Positions 54,201 to 63,934 of a stretch of 64,000 nucleotides of DNA are shown here, piece after piece. Numbering within the stretch: the first letter of the stretch is position 1; each line of letters opens with the position of its first letter. The DNA is from CAVPXC01 sp963709505. GTDB lineage: Bacteria; Chloroflexota; Anaerolineae; JAAEKA01. Under the pieces are notes generated by a model that made no database searches, was not told where the DNA came from, and saw only the letters and a program-made list of their open reading frames with translations. A program made the position numbers and the translations under genes. The stretch lies in the NCBI GenBank assembly GCA_963709505.1, contig CAVPXC010000013.1:1-64000 (forward strand). Reading direction: 5' to 3'.

Positions 54201-56529
54201 GCCGGCCGATCAGGTCGCCCTCCTTCAAGATCGGCATCTGGGCCGTGGTGGCAAAAGGAGGCACGGCCCGCAGCGGCTGCGGCGGCAGGCCGCCATCGAG
54301 CAGCGGGCGCTCGTCGCCGGCCAGCCGCTGAAACAGGGCGGGGGTGGCGTATTCCGCCTGCAAGCCCGGCCCCCGTTCGCCCCGGCTGATGAGCTGTTGG
54401 CGCTCGGTTTCCACCTCCTGCCTGGCCAGCGCCAGGGCGTGGCCGGCCAGGGGCGCCTGCATGGCGCCCAGGTGGCGGTAAAACGCACCGGCCAGCCGGG
54501 TGGCATACCAGTCGGAGACGCTGCGCTGCATGGCCACCACCTGCGGGATGCCGCCGGCCAGCAGGCCTTGGGCGAAACCGGCGGTGCCGGCCGCGTCCAG
54601 GCCGCTCAGGCAGGAGGAAAGGAAGACCAGGGGCAGGCTCCTGCCGCTGGCGCGGATCGCGTCGGCCAGGCCGGCGGGGCTCACGGGTACGGCCCGGCCG
54701 TCCTCGTCCTCCATCTCGATCAGCCCGGCCGTGCCGTGGCCGGAGATGTGGAGCACGTGGTAGCTTTGCGCAAGCAGCGCTTGCCTGACCTGGTCGGGAT
54801 GCGCCACCTCCAGGATCGTTACCTGCGCTCGGCCATCGCCGCCGGCGCGGTCCACCACGTCCAGCAGGGTCTGCAGCTCGCGCTCCCGATCCAGGGGGAC
54901 GCTGGCGGTCTGGTCCTCGTCGGGTGCGGCGACTGCGGCCAGGATGCGCAACGGGCCGGCCAGCGGCTCGACGCCGTGGGCGACCGCACCGGCGAGCTGG
55001 CGCGCCACGTGTACACCCGGCTGCAAGGCCGGCGCACGGCCATCGGGCAGGCGGGCGGCCTCGAAGGGCAGGGACAGGAGGGCCGGCTCGGCGCTCTCGA
55101 AAAGGAGGTGCAGCGGTTGGCCGGCCGCGCGGGCTTCGTCCATGGCGCGGGACAGGCTGTCTGCAACAGGGCCGGCGAAAACGGCCTTGCCCAGCTCGTA
55201 GCCCAGCTCGACCAGGTCCCGGTCCCGCTGTGCGGCGTCGCCGGGCGCGGTGTCGAGCATGAACTGGCGCAGCGACTCCGCCAGGCCGGCGTTGAGACGC
55301 ACAATCTGCTCGGCGCCGGCGGGCCGGCCATCGAAATCGGCGCGTACCCGCACCTGGCCCGGCTGCACCGGGTCCAGGGACACTCGGAACTGCCAGCGGG
55401 CAGCAGGCGGCCCGGCCTCGTCGATCCACAGACGGCCGCTGCGCAGGCGCATGAACAGCACGGGCGCCCACCAGTCGGGCTGCGCCCGGACCTGGCTGCG
55501 CGCTGGCCGCCATGGCCCAGTCGATCTGGCCGTGGCGGTCGAGCTCGCGGAAGAAGATCGGCATGAAGCGCGCTACGGTTTCCATGCTCACCGTGCCGTG
55601 CATCGCCACCACGGCGGGCACGCCGGCCGCCGCCAGCAGGGGCCCGGTGGCAGTGAGCGCGCCCGGGTCGCCGCTGGCGCCCTGGCCGGCGCTCTGGCAT
55701 GAAGCCAGCACCACCAGCCGGGGCAGCCGGGTCAACTGGCTAAACCGTTCGGCCAACAGGCGGCCGCTGACGCGCTGCGACGTGCCCTGGTCGTTTTCCA
55801 GCCATAGGGTTGGCTCGCCCTTGACCAGGCTACCGTGGGCCACCAGGTACACGAAGTCGAAGGGTTCGACGCGCAGGCGATCGATCAGGGTGTCGAGCGT
55901 TGGGCGTTGCGGGCCGGCCAGTTCGACGATAGGGATCGACGGGCCCAGGCTGGCGCGAGCCGCGCCAGCTCTTCGGGCACGTCGACCTGCGCCAATTCGT
56001 ATTTTTCCAGGTCGGATGGGTTGGCGATCGCAACCAAGGCACGGAGCTCGCCGCGCGGCTGGGGCTTTACCGGCGTCCAATCGTCACTGTCCAGGTAGCG
56101 GGAGAAGCGCACGTGCTCGTCGGTCAGCAGCGGCGTGTCGCGTTCGGGATCGCGCAGCGTCTCCCAGAGGAGGCCGTGCAGGTCGAAGCTGGCGTTGGAC
56201 GAAGGGTCGGTGGAGAAGCGGAGGCGAATGCGCAGCGGCACATGCTGGCTTTCTGCGGCCGTGCGTGCCTTCAAGAAGGCAGTGCGCACCGCGGCGTCGG
56301 GGGCTTCGGGGGCTTTGGGGAAGAGAAAGCGGGTCAGTGCGCGGCCGTAGTCGTCAGGTTGGAGCTGGAGCGACAGCAATTGTTTGGCGTCGATCCGGAT
56401 CGTCGCCGGGGCTTTGAGCAATTGCACATCGGCGTCGCTGCCAGGTTGGGCAAAACGGAGCTCGACGCGATAGGTTTGGTCGCTTTGCGGGTGCAGCGAG
56501 ATTTCCAATTCGGCGCAGTCGAAAGGCAT
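51281..56529 (-). CDS. Giant CHAT-CHAT-STAND NTPase-TPR protein (about seven frame breaks)
   Basis: About 1750 aa after repair. ATG 56529 (MPFDCAELEISLH). CHAT domain 1: LHGLLWETLRDPERD, FVYLVAHGSLV (His) and VVLASCQSAGQ (Cys). CHAT domain 2 after WAPVLFMRLRSGRLW: LHISGHGTAGLIE (His) and LVFLSSCLSG (Cys). Then an NB-ARC/STAND ATPase: QGIGGVGKSALAGRV (Walker A), RLLLVLDNYED (Walker B), VLITSRYP. The C-terminal third is nine near-identical 48-residue TPR-like units (ERLAAAEPARADYQRDLSVS). Breaks near 55960, 55500, 52900, 52715, 51703, 51640 and 51430. CHAT is a caspase-like protease fold and STAND proteins are signal-triggered switches, so a defence or programmed-death role is inferred. Confidence 0.85.
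51501..52799 (-). repeat. Nine near-identical 144-bp tandem units encoding TPR-like repeats
   Basis: Units begin (plus strand CGATCTCCAG) at 51501, 51646, 51791, 51935, 52079, 52223, 52367, 52511 and 52655; period 144, or 145 in the first two. Units differ almost only in the codons after SVSY (NKM, SKM, NRM, ERM). Two units carry the same extra T in CACTGGTACAG (near 51703 and 52715). Confidence 0.95.
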
Positions 56530-56742
56530 GGGCTGGGGGACCCCTTTGGGATGTCGTGTAGAGGCGGCACAGATCGCGTCCCGACATTTTACCACACGAG
56601 TGGGTGGGATGCCAATGAACCGTCCATGCGTTGGTCTCCTGGCGGCAGCTTCGCGTAGTCGTTTAGTGTCGAGAAGCCGCCAGAACAGCAGCCTGAGTTC
56701 GTGAGGCTTCTTGACTGTTCGTCTGATAGTTTCCGGTCAGTT

Positions 56743-56771
56743 TTGCCTTGTTTCTCAAAGCAGTGTATTAT
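56743..56771 (+). promoter_or_regulatory. Sigma-70-like promoter of the exported hydrolase
   Basis: TTGCCT (56743-56748), 17 bp, TATTAT (56766-56771); start site expected near 56778. Confidence 0.6.
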
Positions 56772-56805
56772 TTGTCGCCAGAACCATTTTTTCACAGAAG
56801 CAAAT

Positions 56806-57916
56806 TTGCATTATCTCTCTCAAATACCCACGAAATCCGCTAGAATTGGCGCAGTTATTATTGTGACGCTGGTAGCCTTGGCATTCGTTGCCGGCATCGT
56901 CGCAACGCGCCGTGGGCAAACAGAGCAGGTGGCGCAAGGACCCACGGCCACCGCAACCGCGACGCCGGCGCCCACGGAAACATCCACGCCGACGCCAATG
57001 CCCACTACGACGCCAACACCGACCGCGACGCCAACCTCCACGCCTTCGTCGACACCCACGGTCACACCGACGGCGACGCCCAACCCCTATCTGCCCCTCA
57101 CCATTCCTGGCCTGCGCGAGCGGCGATTTCCCCGGCGGCCAGATCGAGATCACCAGCACCTGGGAAGAAACCGACGCCTTCACCCGCTACTACATCACCT
57201 ATCCCAGCGACGACCTCCTCATCAGCGGCATGATGGCGGTGCCCAAGGGCCAGGGCCCCTTCCCGGTGATCATCCTCAACCACGGCTACATTGCGCCCTC
57301 GCAGTATTGGACCGGGGCAGACACCTACGACGCGTCGACCTACCTGGCCAGCCGCGGCTTCCTGACCATCAGCCCGGACTTTCGCGGCTGGGGCCGGTCG
57401 GATACCGGCGAAAACGTCTTCCGCAGCGGCCTGGCGATCGACGTCATGAACCTGATCAGCTCCCTGCCGTCGCTGCCGCAGGCCGATCCTGAGCGCGTCG
57501 GCATCTGGGGCCATAGCATGGGCGGCGGCGCGGTGTCCTGGACCATGGCCGTCGATCCGCGCGTCAAGGCCAGTGTGCTCTACGGGCCGGTCAGCGCGAA
57601 CGCCAGCGACCGGCGGCGTTTCGGCGGCGGCGGTCCGGGCGGCAGCGATCCTTTATGGCGCGACGATCCAGCTTTTATCGACAAGATTTCGCCGATCAAC
57701 TACTTCGACGGTGTAAGCGGCCCGGTGCAAATTCACCAGGGCGCTGCCGACACGACCACCCCGCCGCGCTGGGCGCGCGCGATCCGGGACGCCCTGGCAG
57801 CCGCCGGCAAGAACGTGACCTACTTCGAATACGAAGGGCAGGGCCACGCGTTGAAAGGCGACTCCTGGCGCGCCTTCATGCAGCGCACGGCCGATTTCTT
57901 TGCGGCAAACCTGTGA
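56806..57916 (+). CDS. Exported alpha/beta hydrolase with Thr-Pro-rich linker (one frameshift)
   Basis: About 370 aa. A membrane anchor or signal (IGAVIIVTLVALAFVAGIVA), then a TPTPTATPTS-type linker of about 55 residues, a frame break near 57120, and a prolyl-oligopeptidase/dienelactone-type hydrolase: ILNHGYIAPSQYW, ISPDFRGWGRSD, GIWGHSMGGGAVSW (nucleophile Ser), IHQGAADTTTPP (Asp) and YEGQGHALKGDSW (His). TTG 56806 is suggested because the promoter start site lies just upstream; the start is uncertain. Substrate unknown, perhaps an ester or peptide outside the cell. Confidence 0.8.
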
Positions 57917-58246
57917 GGGGAAGTCCACCCCCTACGTTTTTGGTGCGATAAGAATACATAACAATCATAGTGTGTACATTGATGGGTGGGTCTCATATCG
58001 TGTGGTGCGTCCCTTGCCTGGTTGCCGTCATCCCCGAACGCCAACTGGCTGTAATTCTTCGTGAGTTCCTCGGTTTCCTTACGGTGATTAGTCGCCGTAG
58101 CATGCCAATTAAGCGTTGCCGATCACGTCTTGGGTGAAGCCGTGGCAAGTGAATGCAGGCGCGACGGGCGAAAGATTTTCTCCCCCCCTCTTCCTTGTCC
58201 TATTTTTATGTTTTTCGAAAACAGCATTATGTCAAAATACTGCTCT
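57917..58246. other. Intergenic region without recognised gene
   Basis: 330 bases between convergent genes. No coding potential or clear terminator recognised; a plus-strand reading of about 50 codons from 57981 shows no family resemblance. Confidence 0.4.
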
Positions 58247-58849
58247 TCATTTACAGCAAGCCACGGGATATGGCAGGCTGCACGTTGCTTCCCCGTAACC
58301 GGACCCATTTGCTTGCATGATCGTACCGAGTCCGGTAGTGGTGGTCCAGCCGTTGCAGTTTTGTGCGTAGAACCAGTTGCCGGATTGGGTGTCGATGCCC
58401 TTCCAGATGTCGTCGACCGTCTGGTAGGTCGTTCCGGAAACCGAGACTGTCGCCGAGGTACGCCGGATGTTGTCGATCCAAGTGACCGGTAAGGGCGTCT
58501 GGAACGTTACGCCACCTGCCAACAATGCCGAGCTGATTTCCTGCAGCGTGCAGAAATGGGAGTCCGGATCGGCGGCGCGACACAGCTCGCCCATGCCAGC
58601 GCGCGCGTTGGTGGCCGCCCCGGTTGTAGTCTGTGTCGTGGCGACAACAACCAGCGTCCCGCGCGGGCTGCCGCTGGTGTTCCAGGACGAGGCGACCCCC
58701 TGGATATCCAGCGTGTCGATACGCCCATCGGCGTTGACGTCGCGCACCGGGTAATACTCCTGGGCCGCGACTGCGGTGCCAATCAAGATCGCGCCAACCA
58801 CGAGGATCGCGGCCAGCGTCCCGAGAAAACTCTGCTTAAGCGGTGACAT
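58247..58849 (-). CDS. Small secreted protein with dockerin-like repeat
   Basis: A 200-aa protein. Signal peptide (FLGTLAAILVVGAILIGTAVA), then VRDVNADGRIDTLDIQGVAS, a dockerin type I-like calcium-binding loop (DVNADGRIDTLD). The C-terminal part has paired cysteines and a fold suggested by NGWTTTTGLGTIM and a final CSLPYPVACC, like other bacterial secreted modules of unknown role. ATG 58849 follows GGAGG. With only one dockerin half-repeat, cohesin binding is uncertain. Monocistronic. Confidence 0.75.
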   Translation of the reverse strand: MSPLKQSFLGTLAAILVVGAILIGTAVAAQEYYPVRDVNADGRIDTLDIQGVASSWNTSGSPRGTLVVVATTQTTTGAATNARAGMGELCRAADPDSHFCTLQEISSALLAGGVTFQTPLPVTWIDNIRRTSATVSVSGTTYQTVDDIWKGIDTQSGNWFYAQNCNGWTTTTGLGTIMQANGSGYGEATCSLPYPVACCK

Positions 58850-59055
58850 GGTTTCCTCCGTGAACAGGGATTTGGGGAACGGGCGTTCCTTATCGGCGAA
58901 ATTGTCACGATCATCTTGCTTGGTTCATGAGTTCGATTGTACCACAGTTTGTGATACGGTGCACCAACCGATTTTAGTGGAAAGTATCGGTCGACCCGCC
59001 CCAGCGCAGACGATTCGCCGTCTAGAAGCTGCCGTGATACAGTTCTTGCTGCCGC

Positions 59056-59134
59056 TCCGGCATTCGTTGTCCCCATTCGTTGTGATATGCAGCGCGGCGA
59101 ATATCACAACGAATGGGGGACAACGAATGCCGGA
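59056..59134. repeat. Long inverted repeat (33/34-bp arms)
   Basis: TCCGGCATTCGTTGTCCCC... (59056-59088) is complementary to ...GGGGACAACGAATGCCGGA (59101-59134) with a single-base bulge (GGGGG against CCCC); loop of 12 bases. Located just before the methyltransferase gene. Confidence 0.85.
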
Positions 59135-59166
59135 GGCCGGAGGCTAGTCCCACTATTCACGCCCAG

Positions 59167-59889
59167 GTGAGTGCTGTTGTGGAAAAAGGAACATCACTCG
59201 ATAAACTCCTCAAGAGCGCCGTTTGGCCCGCCTCCTGGCAGTGCTTCTCACGCTGCTTCATCATGCTGGGATTGCCCCTGATCGGCTGGGGACTGGCCGA
59301 TTTCGCCGGTTTCTTCTCCAATCCGGTCCGCGTGGCTATTGCCATGATCGTGCTTGTACTGGCGTTGGCCCAGGCCTGGATGGTTTACGTCACCCCGAAG
59401 CAGCCCAACGAGGGCAACGCTGAAGCTCGTTCTACCCGGCTGAAATGGCATTCCACCCTGTTCGAGATCCTCCTCATCCTCGCCGCCTTTGGCGACCGCC
59501 GCAATATCTTGACTTGGGACGAGAACCAGCTGATACGCTGGCTGGGGGCAGGAATTTATCTGATAGGGGCGATCCTTTCCATCTGGGCGGGCTTGATGTG
59601 GGTCAACCATCTGCGGCGGGAAGGCGTACGGGCAGACGACAACCCTGTATTGCTATGCGAAGGCCCTTTCAAGTGGATCCGCTATCCTACCCTTCTTTGT
59701 CTGCTCCTGTACAGCCTGGGCTTTGCGATCGCATTCCGGTCCTGGATCGGGCTGGCCTTGATGGTCCCCTTGATCGTTGCCGTCGTCAATCGCATCGACA
59801 AGCTGGACAGGGGGTTTGCCGAGCAGTACAAGGTTGCCTGGCCGTTGCGGAGCTATCGATCCAAGCGGATTATTCCGTTTTTATACTGA
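59167..59889 (+). CDS. Isoprenylcysteine methyltransferase-like membrane methyltransferase
   Basis: About 240 aa with five or six hydrophobic helices. The C-terminal signature of the ICMT/PEMT-like family is visible: VNHLRREGVRADDNP, LLCEGPFKWIRYPTLLCLLLY, LALMVPLIVAVVNRID, and EQYKVAWPLRSYR (usual pattern GPyrxxRHPxY...E). These membrane enzymes methylate lipids, thiols or carboxylates. The GTG start at 59167 is tentative; an ATG at 59113 lies inside the inverted repeat and is unlikely. Confidence 0.75.
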   Translation: MSAVVEKGTSLDKLLKSAVWPASWQCFSRCFIMLGLPLIGWGLADFAGFFSNPVRVAIAMIVLVLALAQAWMVYVTPKQPNEGNAEARSTRLKWHSTLFEILLILAAFGDRRNILTWDENQLIRWLGAGIYLIGAILSIWAGLMWVNHLRREGVRADDNPVLLCEGPFKWIRYPTLLCLLLYSLGFAIAFRSWIGLALMVPLIVAVVNRIDKLDRGFAEQYKVAWPLRSYRSKRIIPFLY

Positions 59890-60271
59890 TCCTGATCATT
59901 GACCGACTACAACTCCGTGCCCATTCCCTTCCCCTTCTGTCGATCTTGCTTCTCCTGGGTTTTGCAGCGATATTTGTGGCAAAAACATGACGCTTGTCAT
60001 ACTCTGACGGCCAAACTTGGGGTATACTATGCCGGTAGCTAGTTACCGCTAGCCTTTCCTGGCCAATACGTCCCAGGCTCGCACGCACCCGTCTTCGGTG
60101 GATCGGCAATCCTGGGTTCTGCGAAGAATCGGGACTTCTTCAGCGATGGGAGTGTGGCATTCTGCTTGGCTTGCCTTCATGGCCAGAGGGACGAGCAATC
60201 CTCGGAGGGTCACGATGTCCGCATTGCAGCGCGCACCACTTAATGATGGTGCGATACCAGGAGACAGACCC
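59890..60271. other. Leader region upstream of the type III CRISPR genes
   Basis: About 380 bases. A -10-like TATACT lies near 60023-60028 but without a good -35. No CRISPR repeats are seen. An open reading frame upstream of 60272 in the Card1 frame (from 60098) lacks family resemblance. Confidence 0.4.
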
Positions 60272-61174
60272 TTGACGATTCTAATCAACCTCGTGGGCGA
60301 ACAACCGTTGCCAAATCTGTTGCCGATTGAGCTCGAGCGGCCCGAAACAGTCGTGCTTGTCCACAGCAACCTCACGGCATCCGTTGCCGAACATCTGGGC
60401 GCGCTCATAGGTGCTGAGGTGATCACACACTCGGTGGATGCCTACGACATTGCGGAAACCGAGGCCTATCTGCGCGAGTTAATCGCCGAGAAGAAATGGG
60501 CTGCGGAGACCATCCTATTCAACCTCACCGGTGGCACGAAGCCCATGTCATTTGGCGCCTTTCGCATCGCTCTGGAGGTGGGAAGTCGCGCCCTGTATCT
60601 GCGAACTGAAAAACGAGCCGCCGTCTACTTCTACGATTTCAGGCTCGGCTCAATGCCAGTTCGGACCGTCCCACTCGATACCTTGCGGCCAATTCTCACC
60701 TTCTCTACCTTTGTGAGGGCCTTTCGGGGCGAGCAATTCCACGTCAGAGGAGATTACGCCAAGACGGAACCGGGTCGGTCGTTTGAGCAGGCGGTCCACA
60801 AGGCGTTGGGGGAGACTGTCGACGAAGTCATTGTCGGACTCAAACTCGATGACGTGGTTGACATCGACCTGGTGGTACGGGTCGGCAATGAGATCGCACT
60901 GATCGAGTGCAAGACCGGCCAGAACGATTTGAAGAAAGCCATCGACCAACTCAATACCGCGGGCGGTCGCGATTATCTCGGCACCTACACGCGGAAGCTG
61001 ATCGTGTCCAATGTCTCATGGGATGACAAGACAAATCTGACCGCACTCGCACAAGCCAGGCGCATCAACGTGATTGAGCTGGGCGACTACGTCGCGCTGG
61101 ACGAAGCGCTATCGGACACCAGCGCCGCTTGGTTGCGAAAGGAGGTGGAGCGAATCCTCGGCAAGAAACAATGA
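60272..61174 (+). CDS. Card1/Can2-like CARF-nuclease (DUF1887)
   Basis: A 300-aa cyclic-oligoadenylate-responsive nuclease. The N-terminal CARF domain begins TILINLVGEQPLPNLLPIE and holds the ligand-binding loop FNLTGGTKPMSFGA (residues 83-96). The C-terminal PD-(D/E)XK nuclease has GRSFEQAV (E172), DIDLVV (D199) and ECKTG (E212, K214). Known Card1/Can2 proteins are activated by cA4 and cut DNA and/or RNA during type III CRISPR immunity. TTG 60272 is preferred: AGGAG lies eight bases upstream and the family N-terminus begins there. cas10 follows 43 bases later. Confidence 0.9.
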   Translation: MTILINLVGEQPLPNLLPIELERPETVVLVHSNLTASVAEHLGALIGAEVITHSVDAYDIAETEAYLRELIAEKKWAAETILFNLTGGTKPMSFGAFRIALEVGSRALYLRTEKRAAVYFYDFRLGSMPVRTVPLDTLRPILTFSTFVRAFRGEQFHVRGDYAKTEPGRSFEQAVHKALGETVDEVIVGLKLDDVVDIDLVVRVGNEIALIECKTGQNDLKKAIDQLNTAGGRDYLGTYTRKLIVSNVSWDDKTNLTALAQARRINVIELGDYVALDEALSDTSAAWLRKEVERILGKKQ

Positions 61175-61217
61175 CCCTAACCCCTGAATAACAACATCGT
61201 TGCCTAGGTAGGAAACT

Positions 61218-63488
61218 ATGGAGGAACGCAATGTGAACAAGAACGTTCATGAGAAGCTTATCGTCTATGGCCGATTGCTCATGGCCCAAGTCGCCGGCGG
61301 TAAACAACTGAAGGCTCCCGATTGGACTGACAAGTTCTTGGCGCTACTTGGTCCACGCTCGGTCCAGGTGGTCAACTCGGAGCCTCTGCAGTCCATCTTC
61401 ACCCTGATTGATATCCGCCGAGAGACCGTCGATCCGAGATATCTACGGCCGGTGGCATTGAGCCAACAAACCAAACCAACCGATCCGGCGGCATGGCTGC
61501 TCCTACCTGTCGATAAGTCTACCGCGGCAGGAGTAGATCGTTTGGATTTGTACGATGAGTTCATCCGATCCCGCGGCGACGAAGAGCGTTCTTTCGAGCG
61601 CTTCTTCTACTTGATGCGTAAGTATGCTAGCACGCTACCCAACACCTACGGCGAGCCGGGAGTTTCCTTGTTTGAGCAATGGAAAATGGTGGCGGCACTG
61701 GCGCATATCAGCGGTGACGCGGAGAAAATACCGGAGGCGCTCGGCCTGGTTAGCGGCGACATCCCTGGCATTCAACGCACTATCAACCTGGTAACCTCCA
61801 AAGGCGCGGCTAAAGCCATGCGTGGCCGCTCAGCGTTCATCCAGCTTCTGGGACACGCGTTGGTGCAGCGCCTCTTGCATGAGCTGGGCCTCAGCTTGGC
61901 CAATGTGGTGTACGATGCCGGCGGCAATTTCCTGTTGCTCACCGGCTGGAGTGATGGCCTGCCGAACACCGTGCAAGACATCGCCAACCAAATCAACATC
62001 ATACTTCTTGCTGGCCTTGGCGAGGGAAAGGAACGTTTCGACGGTTTCCATGGCGATCTGGCCGTGGCCTTGGGCGCGATTCCACTGCCGGTCACGGCCC
62101 TTTCATCAGCCTCCCCGCAGGTGGAGATGGCTGGCAACTGTGTTTCGCTCTGGCAGTGGCATGAAAAACTGATCAAGGATGCAGTCGCAAGCGCCAAGGA
62201 TCGACCGTTCGGCGACCTGGCCCAAGCTTCAGGCGACGGTTGGCGCAAGCTATTCGATCCCGAACTGTCAGAGACAGACGAGTTCTGTGCAGTGTGTCGA
62301 CGCCAGAGGGGCGCAAAGGAGGAGTTCGTCGCACTCGACTCGGATTCTCCTGAAGACGTCAGCGTGCGAGCGACCAGACAATGCCCGGAATGTGCGGGCT
62401 TTAAGGTCCTGGCTGAAAGCCTTGGGCGCGGCGCTCACCTCTTGATCGACGAACAACAACCGCAGGAAGTTGCAGGTTGGCAACGTGCCCTGCAGGTCGT
62501 GTCGGGCAAATGGTACAGCATTGGCGACGCCAACAGTCTGGGTGACGTGGCTCTCGCCCTCGATTTGGACGGCTTTCCTGGTGAAAAAGTCGATGGTTTC
62601 AAGCTATTGGCGCACACTACGCCCCGCACTCGCCAGGGCATCAAACCCAACGACAACCTGGCCGACGCCAGCCAAGGCGGCATGAAGCGTCTCGGGGTCT
62701 TGCGCATGGATGTGGACGATCTAGGTAATTTGATCGTCAATGGCCTGCCGCTGCGCTCGCCCATGGCCACAGCCGAACTGAGCACGTCCTTGGAGCGATT
62801 CTTCGCCGGATGGCTGGATCGCATCTGCAGCAGGATCGACAATCGAGACGATCTGTTCTACGTATTGTTCGCCGGCGGCGACGATCTCTTGATTGTCGGC
62901 CCCTGGTCCTACATGCCGGAGTTAGCGCAGGCTATTCGGAACGACTTCGCAGGTTACACTTGCGACCACCCGATAATTCACCTCTCCGCAGGCATCGCCG
63001 TGGTGGGCGGCAAGGCGCCTTTGTACACGGCTGCCGACGAAGCCCACGAGGCGCTGGAGGCTGCCAAGCATCTGGATTTTGGTACTCCAAATTCTAAGAA
63101 CGCCATCAGCTTCTTGGGACGATCCCACCACTGGGATGCCTTCGAAGTAGTCGCCAAACTTCAACAGCGTATCTTCGATCTTGTTGACCAACAGAAACTT
63201 CCCGTCAGCTTAATCACCCGGCTACAGGCCATCGAACGGCGTTACGAGGAGGATATTCAGAACGGCCGCGGACAAGAAGGAGAACGACTGGCGCAAACCG
63301 GCAAGACGATCAAGGTCTTCTACGGTCCCTGGATGTGGCGGCAAGCTTATGCGATTGCGCGTTTCGGTTATTCGAACAGCGCTTCGAAGCAAGACCTCAA
63401 GCAACTGGAAAACGACCTACTGGACGGTAGGATTGAGTTTTTGGGACTAGCAGCCCGCTGGGCCCAATGGCGAACGCGAAAGGAGTGA
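61218..63488 (+). CDS. cas10: Type III-A CRISPR Cas10/Csm1, HD domain absent
   Basis: A 756-aa large subunit of the Csm effector. A zinc-ribbon insert has C357, C360, C389, C392 (EFCAVCRRQ; QCPECAGF). The cyclase/Palm domain carries LGVLRMDVDDLGN and the catalytic GGDD at 553-556 (FAGGDDLLIVGPW), so cyclic oligoadenylate synthesis is predicted. The N-terminus (HEKLIVYGRLLMAQVAGG) has no HD metal motif, so single-strand DNase activity is probably missing. Together with the Card1-like gene upstream, defence would rest on cOA signalling and Csm3 RNA cleavage. Confidence 0.93.
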   Translation: MEERNVNKNVHEKLIVYGRLLMAQVAGGKQLKAPDWTDKFLALLGPRSVQVVNSEPLQSIFTLIDIRRETVDPRYLRPVALSQQTKPTDPAAWLLLPVDKSTAAGVDRLDLYDEFIRSRGDEERSFERFFYLMRKYASTLPNTYGEPGVSLFEQWKMVAALAHISGDAEKIPEALGLVSGDIPGIQRTINLVTSKGAAKAMRGRSAFIQLLGHALVQRLLHELGLSLANVVYDAGGNFLLLTGWSDGLPNTVQDIANQINIILLAGLGEGKERFDGFHGDLAVALGAIPLPVTALSSASPQVEMAGNCVSLWQWHEKLIKDAVASAKDRPFGDLAQASGDGWRKLFDPELSETDEFCAVCRRQRGAKEEFVALDSDSPEDVSVRATRQCPECAGFKVLAESLGRGAHLLIDEQQPQEVAGWQRALQVVSGKWYSIGDANSLGDVALALDLDGFPGEKVDGFKLLAHTTPRTRQGIKPNDNLADASQGGMKRLGVLRMDVDDLGNLIVNGLPLRSPMATAELSTSLERFFAGWLDRICSRIDNRDDLFYVLFAGGDDLLIVGPWSYMPELAQAIRNDFAGYTCDHPIIHLSAGIAVVGGKAPLYTAADEAHEALEAAKHLDFGTPNSKNAISFLGRSHHWDAFEVVAKLQQRIFDLVDQQKLPVSLITRLQAIERRYEEDIQNGRGQEGERLAQTGKTIKVFYGPWMWRQAYAIARFGYSNSASKQDLKQLENDLLDGRIEFLGLAARWAQWRTRKE

Positions 63489-63493
63489 CCTCG

Positions 63494-63934
63494 ATGGCAT
63501 CGGCAAAACCCATCACCACGCAGGACATCGACCGCATCATCGTAACAGGTGATCCCAGAAAGCTTGTCACTGAAGCCGAACGCTTTGGCAAGGAGTTGGC
63601 GGATGACAAGTTGTCCAAGAGCCAAATTCGAAGCGCGTTTGGCACAGTGCGCCAGATCGAGGCTGCGTGGACCCGCGAAGCTGACGCAAACGAAAGCCTG
63701 CGCCTGCTTCGAGAAGTCCTATTGCTAAAGCCCCGGCTTGCGTATCAGGCGAAACGCGATCGCAGTGGTTCAGTTCGACCACTCGCCGACGTGCTCACAG
63801 TGGCAATCGATAAGGTTGCCGAACCAAATGACCACTTGACGCGTTCTGATCGATTCGAGCGCTTTGTGGATCTATTCGAGGCAATTCTTGCCTATCACAC
63901 AGCATTTGAGAAGAAGGAGGGCAGCCATGGCTAA
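63494..63934 (+). CDS. csm2: Csm2, small subunit of the type III-A complex
   Basis: A 146-aa helical protein (RKLVTEAERFGKELADDKLS; SQIRSAFGTVRQIEAAW; LREVLLLKPRLAYQAKRD; FVDLFEAILAYHTAFEKK), matching Csm2 in size, helix pattern and position between cas10 and csm3. It lines the crRNA-target duplex. ATG 63494 has GGAG eight bases upstream; an earlier ATG at 63467 overlaps cas10. The end overlaps csm3 by 8 bases. Confidence 0.9.
   Translation: MASAKPITTQDIDRIIVTGDPRKLVTEAERFGKELADDKLSKSQIRSAFGTVRQIEAAWTREADANESLRLLREVLLLKPRLAYQAKRDRSGSVRPLADVLTVAIDKVAEPNDHLTRSDRFERFVDLFEAILAYHTAFEKKEGSHG

Noticed and set aside
53968..55566. Plus-strand open frame of 532 codons
   Set aside because: Antisense to the CHAT/STAND coding sequence; the minus strand carries clear Walker and CHAT motifs.
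60098..60271. N-terminal extension of the Card1-like protein
   Set aside because: The family N-terminus starts at the TTG at 60272, which has a good ribosome-binding site; the extension has no resemblance.
51281..63934. Link between the CHAT protein and the type III CRISPR locus, as in Craspase
   Set aside because: The CHAT gene is on the other strand, separated by three unrelated genes, and no gRAMP (Cas7-11) gene is present; the Cas10 system is an ordinary Csm type.
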